Positions 46,149 through 57,370 of a stretch of 64,000 bases of DNA are shown here, piece by piece. Source of the DNA: Brachycybe producta (Eukaryota; Arthropoda; Diplopoda; Playtdesmida; Andrognathidae). The notes beneath the pieces are model-generated. The model was not told where the DNA came from and made no database searches. It was given only the letters and a program-made list of their open reading frames with translations. How positions within the stretch are numbered: position 1 is the first letter of the stretch; each line of letters starts with the position of its first letter. Location of the stretch: contig JAUPFP010000027.1 of the NCBI GenBank assembly GCA_036925085.1, forward strand, positions 2,125,001 to 2,189,000, given 5' to 3'. The position numbers and the translations under genes are program-made.

Positions 46149-47136
46149 ATGATCATGAGTTCGTTTTTGATGAACTCTGCAACGTATGTGGATCCTAAAT
46201 TTCCGCCAACTGAGGAATATTCACAAAGCAACTATATATCTAGTCCCGGTTCCGAATATTATGCATCACCGCCGCAACACCACCACCACCAACATTACGG
46301 CGGCGGCGGCGGTGGTGGTGGTGGCAACGGCGGCGGTACCATCATCGGTTACGGTGGTACAGTTGCAGGCATTAATAATCATCACCATCATCAACAACAT
46401 GTGAATTATGGCCGAGAAAATCTTCAACAGACTTACAACACAAATCACGGTGGCAATGGATACTATCACCAACAGGCGCAACATCATGAACAACAACACC
46501 AACAACAGCAGCAGCAAACAAATTGCAGTTTAACGCATTTAAGTGCATCAAATGGTCCTCCTCAGGTTGTGGTGGGTCCCAATACAAACAGTGCTGTTCA
46601 ACAGACTCATGTGCCTCCTCATGGGGGTCCAGGACATGGTCAGGGACCGGGAGGAATTCCACCGCACCATCATGGTCCAGTTGTGGCTCCGACAGCACCT
46701 CCACATCCTCCTCCTCCTCCTCCTCAACATCATCATCATCAACAACAACAGCACCAATTTCATCAGATGTCCGTTGCAACTCATCATCCTCATCAACAAA
46801 TACATCCACTTCATGGTGGTCAACACTCACCTGTGTCTTCCACCTCACCTCCACCGACTGGATGTATTTCAACGGCCGCAATTGCACTCGCACAAGCAGC
46901 GGCGGCGGCCGCCACATCCTCATCTATGTCCTCTGCCTCCTCCTCATCTTCATCGTCTTCGTCCACCTCTTCAAATAACAACAATATAAACATTGACCCG
47001 TCTATAACACCACCTTCATCATCGTGTTCGCAACAACCTGATAGTCCTGATGGTAATGGTCAAGCGTCCAGCGGTGGCGGTGGTACTGGTCATCCAGTCA
47101 TTTATCCATGGATGAAAAAGATCCATACGAATGCAG
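46149..47136 (+). CDS. Dfd: Deformed (Hox4), coding exon 1
   Basis: Encodes residues 1-329 plus one base of a Hox4 nuclear transcription factor that patterns mandibular and maxillary segments in arthropods. The N-terminus has the Hox4 motif ([20 protein letters not shown] within residues 3-25). The hexapeptide IYPWMK, which binds the PBC partner Extradenticle, is at 318-323. The region between is rich in His, Gln, Gly, Pro, Ala and Ser runs and shows no domain. Two candidate starts, ATG at 46149 and 46155, are both consistent with an upstream in-frame stop; the second would give the more usual MSSFLM start. The donor is CAG|GTATAAG, a weak match to consensus, and a MITE begins immediately after it. 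Intron retention would add eight residues and then a stop. Confidence 0.95.
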
Positions 47137-47139
47137 GTA

Positions 47140-47510
47140 TAAGATGGTTTTTAATAGCGTAAAACGCGCGTCTCTATTCGAACTCCTGATTATTTTATGT
47201 GTCTTTCAGGTACAAAAATAAAAACGAAACTTTTGAATAATGTTTAAAAACTAGAAGAGGTATTTTCATGTTGATATCTTTTAAAAAAATGACCTAACTT
47301 TTAAACAACACACGATATTTTTTTTAATATTTGTCCTTTTTTTTTTAAAAAAAAAAAAGTTTATTTTGAAAGATATCAACACGAAGTGACTGAGCTACCC
47401 TTCTAGTTTGTAAAACATTTTCTAGTGTTCTATTTAATTTTGGTCCTTCTGAATAGACTAGAATAATCATTAGAGTTGGAGCTGTTTCATAACAAACCAT
47501 CATAAAGACT
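47140..47510. mobile_element. Family A MITE, copy 16, abutting the Dfd splice donor
   Basis: TAAGATGGTTTTTAATAGCG matches the family end TTAAGGTGGTTTTAAAGTGT. CGAACTCCTGATTATTTTAT, AAAACTAGAAG and the mirrored CTACCCTTCTAGTTTGTAAA follow; the right end is TTCATAACAAACCATC. Its left edge falls at about position +4 of the intron. Confidence 0.8.
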
Positions 47511-48289
47511 TCTGAAAGTTATTTTGTTGAAGAATAGACCAAAAGATTCGTTTCCTCTTGTATGTTTGCCCATAAACACATACAAAACACGTGTGTCATT
47601 TTCACACACACACACACACACTAAAATCCCGTCAATGGAAAATCAAAAAAGTAAACACTTCTGGTTTTTTTTTAAACTTAACCGCCTTTTTTTGTCCGGA
47701 AAATGAATAAAGTTCACTTTGAGACAAACAAACACACACAAGTCATAAAACAAGGAGTTTAACGAGCGTTTAATGGTTTTTTTTTCTCAGGCCACGTGCC
47801 CCCCCCCCTCCCTCCCCCTTTTTACTACCACTGAATCTCTCTATATATATAAATGTGTGCCTGGATAAATAACAAGCCATAATCATAAATTATGACTTTT
47901 TGTTGTGTGTGTCAGTGGTGCTTCAACTATATTAATGTCAGAAGACATGTTATAGTGTTAAAACATCCCAATCTCATATAAGTAGAAGGAAGCCCGTGTA
48001 TGCATATATTATTCACAGCAATAATCATAAATCAAAGGAAAAAAAGAGCCTAAGTTTAAAGGAATTGCGGAAAAAAAAGCCGATTCAGTATAAAGGACAA
48101 GAGAAAAAGAGGAGAAGGTCACCTAGTTATAACAAAATTAAATACCTAAACCCTCTCAGTCAACCCTTTTTACCCTAAACATAAATCTAAACAAAAGACA
48201 CCTTATCTCCATCCTCATAAATAACTCAAAGGGCTTTAAATTGCTCTCATTCGGCCCATTTCTATATATATATCATAGTTCAATTATCA
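47511..48289. other. Dfd intron, no repeat family
   Basis: The intron runs 47137-50366. This part has a CA microsatellite (about 47602), a CACGTG E-box beside a 10-base poly-C run (about 47793-47808), and otherwise nothing recognised. Confidence 0.4.
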
Positions 48290-48514
48290 GGGGCCTCATT
48301 ACAGAAGAAGTCATAAATTTTGTGACAGTCATACCTTATGATGTCACTGTTATATTGATTATCACTTTTATTTTACGACAATCATAATATTTTGTACGCC
48401 AATCATATGACAATATTTGTAATAATATTTTGTAATTTACTTTTTTTTTTGTTATAAACTTATGATTTTACTGCAAATATGAAAGTCTTATTTTCTTTCT
48501 GTGATGACACCCCA
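48290..48514. mobile_element. Family C MITE, copy 5
   Basis: GGGGCCTCATTACAGAAGAA at the left; TCTTTCTGTGATGACACCCC at the right. Confidence 0.85.
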
Positions 48515-48735
48515 GGGGCCTAATTACAGGAAGTTATAAAATTGTGACAATCATAACTTATGATGTCATTTCTTGTGTTTAATCATTTTATGACTGTCTC
48601 ATTATCTTGTACAACAGTCAATGTTAGGCATATGACAATATCTGTCATAATATTTTGTCATTTGCTATTGTGATTGTTACAAGGTTATGAGCTAGATATG
48701 ACAATTTACTGTCATATTTTTCTATAATGAGTTTC
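48515..48735. mobile_element. Family C MITE, copy 6
   Basis: GGGCCTAATTACAGGAAG, then TGACAATCATAACTTATGAT; right half GAGCTAGATATGACAATTTA. Same orientation as copy 5 and directly adjoining it. Confidence 0.8.
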
Positions 48736-48763
48736 CTTATCTCTAAATTAAAACAGAAAATAT

Positions 48764-48972
48764 GGGGCCTCATTACAGAAAGTAAGTAAAACTTGCATAT
48801 GATAGTGAAATTGTCATATCTTGCTCATAACCTTGTAACAGTCCTAAAAGCAAATTACAAAATATACTAACACATATTCGCATATGACTGTCAACAACAT
48901 AATATGAGTCATAAAATAACAGTGCACAAGCAGATGATTATGACAATTTTATGACTTTCTGAAATGAGGCCC
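48764..48972. mobile_element. Family C MITE, copy 7
   Basis: GGGGCCTCATTACAGAAAGT at the left; GACTTTCTGAAATGAGGCCC at the right. Inverted relative to copies 5 and 6. Confidence 0.85.
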
Positions 48973-49393
48973 ATGGTATACAAATTATATACCAAATATA
49001 TTTGGGAAACACAAATTTGGACAGGTAAGGGCCATGGTCCCTCAACCCCCCTACCATCTTACCTCACCCTCCCTCGTGATTTGTCACCACCTTTACCACC
49101 CCCAAACCACCTTTCCCTCTCTTTCTCTCTTTGGGTCTTTAAATTTATTGACTGTTAAAGGGCAATAATTTTTAAGGACTTTAAAATTATGTGTTGGCTT
49201 TTAACACACAATTGTTAAAGAGATGTTCCTTTTTCTTTAAAGAATATCAAATAGAAGAAATTCTGAACAGGCTTGTGGTGGGTCCTTTATTATAAAAGAA
49301 CTAACAGAATACACTTTTTGTATTATTTCTAGGATTTATATACATATTTTGACTGCCCCTTATTATCAATAACAGGAACACCTAAAGGCCACT
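48973..49393. other. Dfd intron, no feature
   Basis: Pyrimidine-rich stretch at about 49040-49140 without a recognised element. Confidence 0.4.
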
Positions 49394-49500
49394 AAAAACC
49401 GTTTTATATTAAAGAAAAATCGGTTAACACGAAATATCTGTATGGTCTAATAGAGAATAACAATAAAATTCCCTTTTAACGTGAACGGTTTCAAATGTAT
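49394..49500. mobile_element. Family G MITE, short copy 4
   Basis: AACCGTTTTATATTAAAG and ATCGGTTAACACGAAAT at the left; CTTTTAACGTGAACGGTTTC at the right, only 107 bp in all. Confidence 0.65.
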
Positions 49501-49924
49501 TATAAACAGCAAAAAGTTTTTTCATCATCGATATTTCTTATCACTTTTAAAATGTTGAAGATGAATTTTCATCAAGTTTACAAAATGCACGATAAGTGGG
49601 TGGTTGGGTTGGCTACAGACAAAACATGATAATGATTCTGACTGACTGATACCATGTATCATTTTGGACTGTGATCAACACATAAAGAGAACTGTATACA
49701 TGTCTCTATATGTGGGTCCTTGAGAGAATTGGGGCCACTCATAAGTCACCCTATAGAAAGAAAAAAAAACTTGGCAACACAAGAGGAATGAATTCTATTT
49801 TGGTATAAAGAAGGTTGTTTGTGTGTGATAGGAAAAAAAAAGACTAGAAGACTCAAAATCGAAGTTCGTTACCAACTAGAATGGTAAAAAAAATTATAAC
49901 CGTCATCTTTTTTTAAATTAACCG
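49501..49924. other. Dfd intron, no feature
   Basis: Nothing recognised. Confidence 0.4.
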
Positions 49925-50230
49925 TTTTATTTAAATGTTTTAATTCTGTTGTTTTTGAACTGTCATTAAACGTTTATTTTGAAAGATATCTTAACATGAA
50001 ATTTTTTTGTTTTGCATCATTCAATTTTGTGTCTCTGAGAGTAAAAGTGGATCATGTTTATTTTCATGACGACATCTTACAAAATAAACGTTTCATGTAC
50101 AATTTCGGTACAATGACGCAAATTTTCCAAACTGTCACACGAAACGTTTATTTAAAAAAAAACTTAAAAAAGTATCATCGTTAAAAATACATCCTCCGTT
50201 TTAACAAATTTTAAAAAATGTATTTCTAAA
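49925..50230. mobile_element. Family A-like MITE, degenerate copy 17
   Basis: TTTGAAAGATATCTTAACAT and the inverted ATGACGACATCTTACAAAAT resemble the long subfamily. Ends near 136 bp before Dfd exon 2. Confidence 0.55.
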
Positions 50231-50366
50231 ATCCACTTTTAAACAAAAAGCCGAGAAAGACAAATTCATAATTAATCTAATTGAAGATTTTTTTTTTGTC
50301 TTTTTTTGTGTGATAACATTGTGTTATCATTGGGGTACGGAAATTACCAAACCAAAAATAAAGCAG

Positions 50367-50896
50367 CATCAGCCAACGGTGGAAGTGGTAATAGTATCAG
50401 TGGCGGTGGTATTGGTGGTACTCCTTACCAACCAACATTGGATTCGAAACGACAAAGAACAGCTTACACACGCCAACAAATACTAGAACTTGAAAAGGAA
50501 TTTCATTATAATCGGTACCTTACGAGGCGGCGTCGAATTGAAATTGCTCACACCCTTTGTCTATCTGAACGTCAGATCAAAATCTGGTTTCAAAACAGAC
50601 GAATGAAATGGAAGAAAGACAACAAATTACCAAACACAAAGAATGTGAGAAGGACTAATCCGGCCAACGCCAGGAATCATCATCATCATCACAATAATCA
50701 TCACAACAACAACAACCATCACAATAACAACAACAACCATCATCACCCTTCTTCCACCACCTCAACCACCTCATCTCATGTCCAGGGACAACAACAACAA
50801 CAACAACAAACGTCCCAAATGTTGACGGACCTTCAATTACCTCCACTTCATCCATCTTCAAATAAAAACGATTCCTATGGCCTCACTGCCTTGTGA
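50367..50896 (+). CDS. Dfd: Deformed (Hox4), coding exon 2 with homeodomain
   Basis: Completes codon 330 (G|CA, Ala) and encodes residues 331-505. The homeodomain is at 356-415 ([20 protein letters not shown] at its start, helix 3 [13 protein letters not shown]), followed by the Hox4 signature [11 protein letters not shown] at 415-425. The linker to the hexapeptide is 32 residues and includes YQP, as in Drosophila Dfd. The tail has His, Asn and Gln runs, then MLTDLQL and a C-terminal YGLTAL that correspond to the end of Drosophila Dfd, so the gene is complete. Three acceptors in the same phase lie at AG 50362-50363, 50365-50366 and 50371-50372. I chose the CAG at 50364-50366; the others would change the protein to 506 or 503 residues. 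The first AG after the T-rich tract (50287-50307) is 55 bases away. Confidence 0.95.
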
Positions 50897-51036
50897 ACAT
50901 CCAAACACACAAAACACATTTGTACATATTAACACAAAAAAGTGATCTACACGTGTTAAAGTTGAAATTTCCCTTTGTTCTCCTCACCATTTGAAAAGTA
51001 CAACAACAACAACAACAAAAGATTGCCAGCAATAAA
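50897..51036 (+). other. Dfd proximal 3' UTR with AATAAA
   Basis: The first AATAAA after the stop is at 51031-51036, 135 bases on. Hox 3' UTRs are often longer, and another AATAAA lies near 52926. Confidence 0.4.
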
Positions 51037-52399
51037 GTCAAAAAGAGTGCAAAAATGATGCTGATGACGACCATTACTATCACAATGTAATTCCTTTCTT
51101 CTCACTGACCAAGTGACCAGTCACCAGCAACCACATCCTAACGATTTCTTTAGGTCACCACGTGTGTTTTGTGTTTTTTTTGTTGTTGTTAAAACAAAGG
51201 TTGTTTTTAATTTTTTTTTTGGTTGGTTAATTTCTTTCATTTTTGGGACACCAAAAGCAGGGTAGGCCTGCCTAATGTTTTTTTTTTAATTTATTGAATT
51301 ATGTAACATAAAAAAGCGAAAAACGTCACACGTTTACACAAAAAAAACACCTTAAAATATCCCACCAAAAAAAAAAAACCACCCTCTCCATAAAAAACCT
51401 ATCTCTTTCTCTCTGGTGTTCTAATTGAGAAAAAGGGATGTGAGAATTATATTTTGGCTTTGTCACCCTGTGTGTGTCACAGATGCCTGTGTTATAAATT
51501 TAAACACGGGTTATCATCTATTGGAAGACTGACTCAGTCTTTGAGGGTGTAGTAGTAATATTGGAGTAACAATTAAACTTTCGTTTTACTTCACGCCTTG
51601 TTAACATTAGAACAGTGAAAAACAGCAGCAGACAGACAAGAAGACATCAAAGGCTGCTGTTTTACTACTTTCCAATTCGAATTCACTGTCTATGAAACTA
51701 CATTGGGAGGTGTGTAAGGGTGGAGGCTATTAATAATATTACATATTGATTGCCTCTAACCCAGGCTATCTAACATTGCTCCCTATCTATCTCTTAAATT
51801 AACAGGATAACTCTCCTCTCCCCACCTAAATGATACAGCAGGTGACAATTTTTTGTTTTTTTCTGATTGTCAAAAAAAAAATCACAACCCTTTTTCTTCA
51901 ATTTATTTATTTTATTACATTATGTATACGATCCATAATTACTAATGATGGCCATACTTCTGGTCATTATCAAGAACATACCACACCATCATTCGGACTA
52001 AATCGCTGCCTAAATGAGGAGTATGGTGACCACGAGGTTTAAATTCAAGAAGTAAACTTGACACTTGAACTCTCTGAGCAGGGGTTTTTTTCTTTCAATG
52101 TTGGAATCCTGTAGAGAGGATTCAAGGATGAGTTTCTGTCTGTCTTGAATTTAGGCCTAATTGAAACCATTTTCCCTTTCGATTATTTCTCCTAAATAAT
52201 TATGTATACTACACTACAAAGAGAACCAACTAATTCATGGTATGGACAAATTATTAGCAAGTTAACTTACACTTACAGCTAAATTTCATCAATTTATGTC
52301 AAATTTTTTTTATGGAAATTTTTATTCTACTAAAATAAAAAAAAAAGTACACACATTTTATAATTTCATGTAAAAATTGTCAATTTTATCTTAAAATAA
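51037..52399. other. Dfd downstream DNA, MITE-free
   Basis: A CACGTG at about 51158 and T-rich runs. No gene or repeat family seen. Part may be distal 3' UTR. Confidence 0.4.
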
Positions 52400-52643
52400 T
52401 TTTAGTTATACTTTTTCTAAGCAAATGGGCTGGTTATAGGCTAGATTCCTGGTAACTATCAGTTGTCAACTAGAGTTCTAGCCTCTAACCAGTCTTTTTT
52501 TAATTGATCCATTGAACAAATCAAATTTTGATTTGTAAGTTAATCAAAATTGAGGAGATTGTTGTTACCCTCATAATTGGCTCCTGGGCTACAGATTGAG
52601 AAACATTTGCTTGATATATAGTGCATATAAATCCGAGCCGTAA
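52400..52643. mobile_element. Family B MITE, truncated copy 6
   Basis: GCTGGTTATAGGCTAGATTC faces GTTCTAGCCTCTAACCAGTC; right end GCATATAAATCCGAGCC. The outer left part is missing. Confidence 0.75.
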
Positions 52644-53364
52644 TTATTAACTATACCGTAGTTATAATTTTTTATCAACTGAAAACGATTTTAAAAAAAT
52701 CTGAAAATGACTACATTTATATTAAGTTTGGTAATTTTTAGGATTTTGATCGTTATATGGCATTAATCTCGGCATACATTATACATTTGTATAGTTGATT
52801 AAATTAAGATTATTGCATAAAAAGTTTGAATTTTAATTTAAACAAAATGATTGAGACAAAATTGGACAATTTTTTTCTTCCATCTTTCTCAATTCTTTTC
52901 TAAAATTTATGTACTTTTCGATTTCAATAAAGATTTCCATGAAAAATTAATATAAATTGATATAATTTATCCGTAAAGTACAAAAAAGTTTATAATTTTT
53001 GGTTGCTATTTATTTTTTCCATAGCTTGTTTTTCCCCCCACATTTAACTAATTTATTTGTTCTTTGTCTGAAAAGTGTAAAATGAAAATACGAATCTCAG
53101 GGTGTTTTTTCTTTCTTTTCTCCTTTTCTCTCATTTAGAAATTGAAACAAAAACCCAAACAAATGTATACGGAATTTCGTATTTAAATCACTTCTACAAA
53201 GTCTAAAACAAGAAATCCTAATTAAATTGGTTATCTATTTTCCAAGAAACGAATTATATAAAATTTCATAGATATATTTACATTGTGGTCCCGGCTTCTT
53301 CTCGCCACCTTACCTTCGCCCCTCAAAACTGTACCTACAGCTGGCCCACCGACCCACCCATTAA
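52644..53364. other. Intergenic AT-rich DNA
   Basis: No feature seen except a less AT-rich 53285-53364 without recognised content. Confidence 0.4.
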
Positions 53365-53578
53365 GAGCCTTTAAAGACACACGAACTACTTTTAGTAGTC
53401 GAGTTCGATTGCAAAATATAGTCGGCTTGTCACGCCGAAACCGACTTGCAGTGGTTAGAAAGTGGTCCTAGTGTTATTGACTTAAACAAAAAAGTCGGTC
53501 GATTCGAGTAGTCCGGTTTTAACGACAAGACTACACGACTTCGACCACCAAAAGTGGTTCGTGTGAAAAAGGCTTTTA
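53365..53578. mobile_element. Family E MITE, copy 5
   Basis: AGCCTTTAAAGACACACGAA at the left; GACCACCAAAAGTGGTTCGT and AAAGGCTTTT at the right. Inner TAGTCGAGTTCGATTGCAAA. Confidence 0.7.
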
Positions 53579-53930
53579 AAATGACAAGTTGAGTAACAAA
53601 ATGATTTTCTATTATTTATTTTGGCATCAGATCAGAATCTTAATAACAATTAAGTTGTTTTTATTAATTATTATTATAAATAGCTGAAATTCAAATTATA
53701 AAATTGCTCGTTTTATTTTTTTTCCTTTTATACTTAAAAAAAAAAAGACTCGATTAAGTTCGCCTGGAGTTTGATATAATAAATAATAAATTATGTTTCT
53801 GGTTTATATCAAATAGAATTTCTATATAAGTAGACATTTCAATCAACTTCTTTGTTTACACATTTCTTTTTGTCAGGACAAATAATTCCGCGGAAATGAC
53901 GGAAATAGAAAACTTAATCCGAAAACCAAT

Positions 53931-54003
<73 letters not shown>

Positions 54004-54414
54004 AGAAGAGACAAGAGAGATATTTATTTACTAATGTTGGAAATTCCTTGAACATTGGCATTGTGACCCTATGACCCTAACTAATACAGGGACCTACGTT
54101 AAATATAGTTTAGTGTTCAAAGTTTCATCTGATCTTCAACCAAGATCTGGTTTTTTTTTTATTTCTGCTCTTTTTCAGTCTCACTTTTCAAACAAAAAAA
54201 ATTGTAATTTAAACGATGCCATATTATGAAACACGCGGGGTTTTTCTTCTCTCCCCATAGTAACAAATATAATGTATTTTGCAATTTTCCTTTCTGTTTT
54301 CCTAGTTTATATCGATCGTTTTTTTTACTTTTGACTGAATGAGGCCCATATTGTGTGTGTGTGTGGGTCCCTATGAAATTGTACAAACAACGTCACATGT
54401 TATTTCTCAGTTGC
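53579..54414. repeat. Intergenic DNA with (CT)35 microsatellite
   Basis: A pure CT run occupies about 53932-54001 and explains the Arg-Glu repeat frame on the minus strand. The rest is AT-rich with no feature. Confidence 0.9.
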
Positions 54415-55327
54415 ATGGGTGCATTTGAAAACGATCTTTTAAAATGTACCAATCGCTCTGTTAAATTGTACAGGAAGTGTTTTTCAAAATATCGGGTCAG
54501 TTTATTTGAAATCGAAAGTCAGGGCTGGACTTTTAGAAAAGTGCGAGGCCCGATTTTAAAACGGTCTCCAGTAGAACTAACTGGCTATTTTTTGCCTCGA
54601 TTCAGTTCGATTTCATTTTTAATTCTGATTAACCATATTAAAATCGAAAAACAAACAAATCTAAAATTGATTCTTAAAACAGAATGGAGAAAATCAAAAT
54701 AAAGATTTCGATTTTTGATTATTTTCGATTAATCGCATAAAACAAATAATCGATATTTTGGTTCAGTAAGATCAATTTTTTTTTATCCCGATTATTCGAA
54801 AAAAAATCGCTAGTTAGAAGCTAGTTTGTTTTGAACTTGAGTACGAACTGAGTTCGTACTCGTGTACGGACTCAGTTCCTGTTAACTTTCTGCTAAACAG
54901 CGTTGTGATGCTAGCACAAAGCATTGGAGTTACATGGCACGTGGTTACGCTCTGAACTGAACTGAACTGTAAAATATTCTTTCTCTATGAGCTCCATTTT
55001 TAGGCAATTGGTAGAATGGGTCATAAAACATGTCTCTTCATGAAGTAATTCAGCACCATTAAATGCAAGGTCGCTTTCTCTCTACTGCGCATGTGTTGCC
55101 GTAGTACGCCATGTGCTATATTACTTCATTGTATGCACCTAAGTTAAAAGCAAGGAAGAAATTACTATAGGAGCCGTTCTGAAACAATTGCAAAAAGTTA
55201 ATGAAATTATGACGCATCATGGGTAATGATGGAATCCTAACTGCCCCTAATAAATGGCTGAATGTATTTAGCAATTGCTGATCATAGATCACTGCAAGAA
55301 AAGTAGGCGTTTTCAAATGCACCTCTG
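54415..55327. mobile_element. Possible hAT-type non-autonomous element
   Basis: GGTGCATTTGAAAACG at 54418-54433 is perfectly inverted at about 55308-55323. Read outward, the right end begins CAGAGGTG, a hAT-like terminus. No matching 8-bp target duplication and no transposase were seen. A lone copy of the same end is at about 34932. A GAGTACGAAC hairpin lies at 54839-54861. Confidence 0.35.
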
Positions 55328-55811
55328 TGTGTATTTTTTTCTTTTTGGTGTTGTCACAAAATGTGTTCGCCATTTTCGTATTTTGAACATGATGGAACCT
55401 CTTTTCTGGCAAATCTAAATCCTATTGATTTCACCTCCTCCAACTTCCCAAAAGTGCTGCGGGTGTCACATTATATATAAAAATATAATGGAATAGGATA
55501 TACACACACATTACAAACACCGTTTTTTTTTTTGCACCTGTGATGGAAATTCAAAAGTGCTGAAAATCGATTGCTAATGTCTGGAAATGAAACTTATGCC
55601 ACCTGGTGTCTGTCTATTTCATTGCCACAAATAATAAAAAAAGAACTTGTCATTTCCACTCCACAGCACGGAAGTTGAGATTAAATAAGAATTTGCCGCA
55701 CTTTTTTTTTTTACTTTAATAAAAACAAAACCAGATTCTGATATTACTATTAGTAGGTCTGATGAATGAATGAAATATTAAAAAATGAAATATTAAAATC
55801 CAAACATACCC
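55328..55811. other. Intergenic DNA, no feature
   Basis: Nothing recognised. Confidence 0.4.
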
Positions 55812-56143
55812 TTTATGTGGCGCCACAAAGTGGTTCGCATAGCTTGCTTCACACGAACCATCATTGAAAACAATGGCATGCTGTCAGTGCGGCCAATGGT
55901 ATGTCCTTGATCATCACTGACACAAACAGGCATTAGTAGCCATGTATCGCAAGACTCAACCACTTATTGCATCTGTGGCGCAAAACGGTGTTGGTGACAA
56001 GTGTGAACACCCCTTAATTCCCTGACTTTTCCAGGTTTTACAATATTTTTTTTTTCTAAATTCTCTGACATTTCCTAGGTTGAGTGGTAACCATTCCACT
56101 TAATGTGGCACCACAAAGTGGTCCGAGTGAAGCCAGCCTAATA
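55812..56143. repeat. Element flanked by direct 18-bp repeats
   Basis: TGTGGCGCCACAAAGTGG at 55816 and TGTGGCACCACAAAGTGG at 56104 are in direct orientation, 288 bp apart, with CGAACCA hairpin sequence beside the first. Loosely related to family E. Confidence 0.4.
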
Positions 56144-57044
56144 TAGGAAACACCTTTCCAATAGACATATAATGATGATAAAATCTTTGAGATTTTTTTT
56201 CGAAGATTTCATTTCTCCTCTGTCCCCAATTTGATTGAATTTCAGATGTGTATTTGAAAAGTTAAAACGTTATTTCAATGTCAACCTAGGTTTTTTTTTA
56301 AAAAAAACCACCACCAGGTGTTTTATGAAACATCCTTCCTTTCTCCTCTCTACAAATCAATCATCATCTTCAGACTAATTAATATGCATACATACTTTCA
56401 TATTAATTAGGATTATAAGAATTGATTGTTCTCCCTTTTGTTTTTTTGGCAATTAAAAATAATTATAATTCAATAAAAAATCATAAAAATCTTTTTAAAT
56501 AATCTATTTTTTAAACTTCAGAATGGTTTTAATTTGACAACACAAGAGGAGTGCAAATGGCGGATATATTTTTTTTTTCTTCTTGATCTTTTAATTAATC
56601 ACATGGCAGGTGTGTATGTCTTTTATATTTGTGTCTGTATCATATGGAATCTAAAATAGATTTCAAAATGAGCAGCTGATTAAAACACACACAAGAGATT
56701 TTAGATTTAGCACTTTTTAATATCCGATCCACTTCCTTTCAGTTAAGATCAAACGTCATGATAGAAAGAGAGATACATCATTTCAACCCAAAAAAAATAT
56801 GTTTGAAAATCTCAAAACACACACATGTTACATTTTGTAAAAACTAAAAAAGATTCAGAACTGACCGCCAATAAATATTTTAAAACACAGCTTTACCCTT
56901 TAAAGCAAAGCTAACACAGCTTAGGAAACATATTCATAAGAGTCACTCTACTAAGATAGATAGATGAAGGTAGCTCAACTCTATGTTCACCATCACATCG
57001 TAGGTGAATTAGCTTTTAAAGTTGTATTCTTAATGATTAGCTAA
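56144..57044. other. Intergenic AT-rich DNA
   Basis: No gene or repeat family seen. Confidence 0.4.
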
Positions 57045-57341
57045 TACCTAGTACACACACCTCATAATTTAAATGGATTTAAATAATAAACGTGTTCTAC
57101 AGAGCCCCGTGAAGGGCAAACAAACAATATGTCGAATTTTAATTTATTCAGTTAATAATCTGAAAATATTGAGTTAATACTTAAATATATAAACTATTGA
57201 CAAAATATTGATTTAGTATTTCAATTTAAAATATTAATAATAAAGTCAATTTTTATTTGGTTCATGTCCTTAACTGGATTCCGTATAATTCACCTTAACA
57301 CATTTAGTTTTAATTCATTTAACTCATGTGTGTACAAGGTA
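57045..57341 (-). mobile_element. Family D MITE, copy 2 (inverted)
   Basis: TACCTAGTACACACACCTC at the left and CTCATGTGTGTACAAGGTA at the right; CGTGTTCTACAGAGCCC is the reverse of the copy 1 motif. Confidence 0.85.
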
Positions 57342-57370
57342 TGTCAAATTTAGTGATAAACTCCTGTCTT

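Noticed and set aside
46186-46989. Alternative frames across Dfd exon 1
   Set aside because: Shadows of the repeat-rich true frame, which has the Hox4 N-terminus and hexapeptide.
50306-50363. Dfd exon 2 starting at the ATG in the open frame at 50306
   Set aside because: The 58 bases before 50364 are T-tract-proximal intron; no acceptor lies upstream that would include them, and they resemble no Dfd linker.
53873-54061. Arg-Glu repeat protein on the minus strand
   Set aside because: Translation of the (CT)35 microsatellite.
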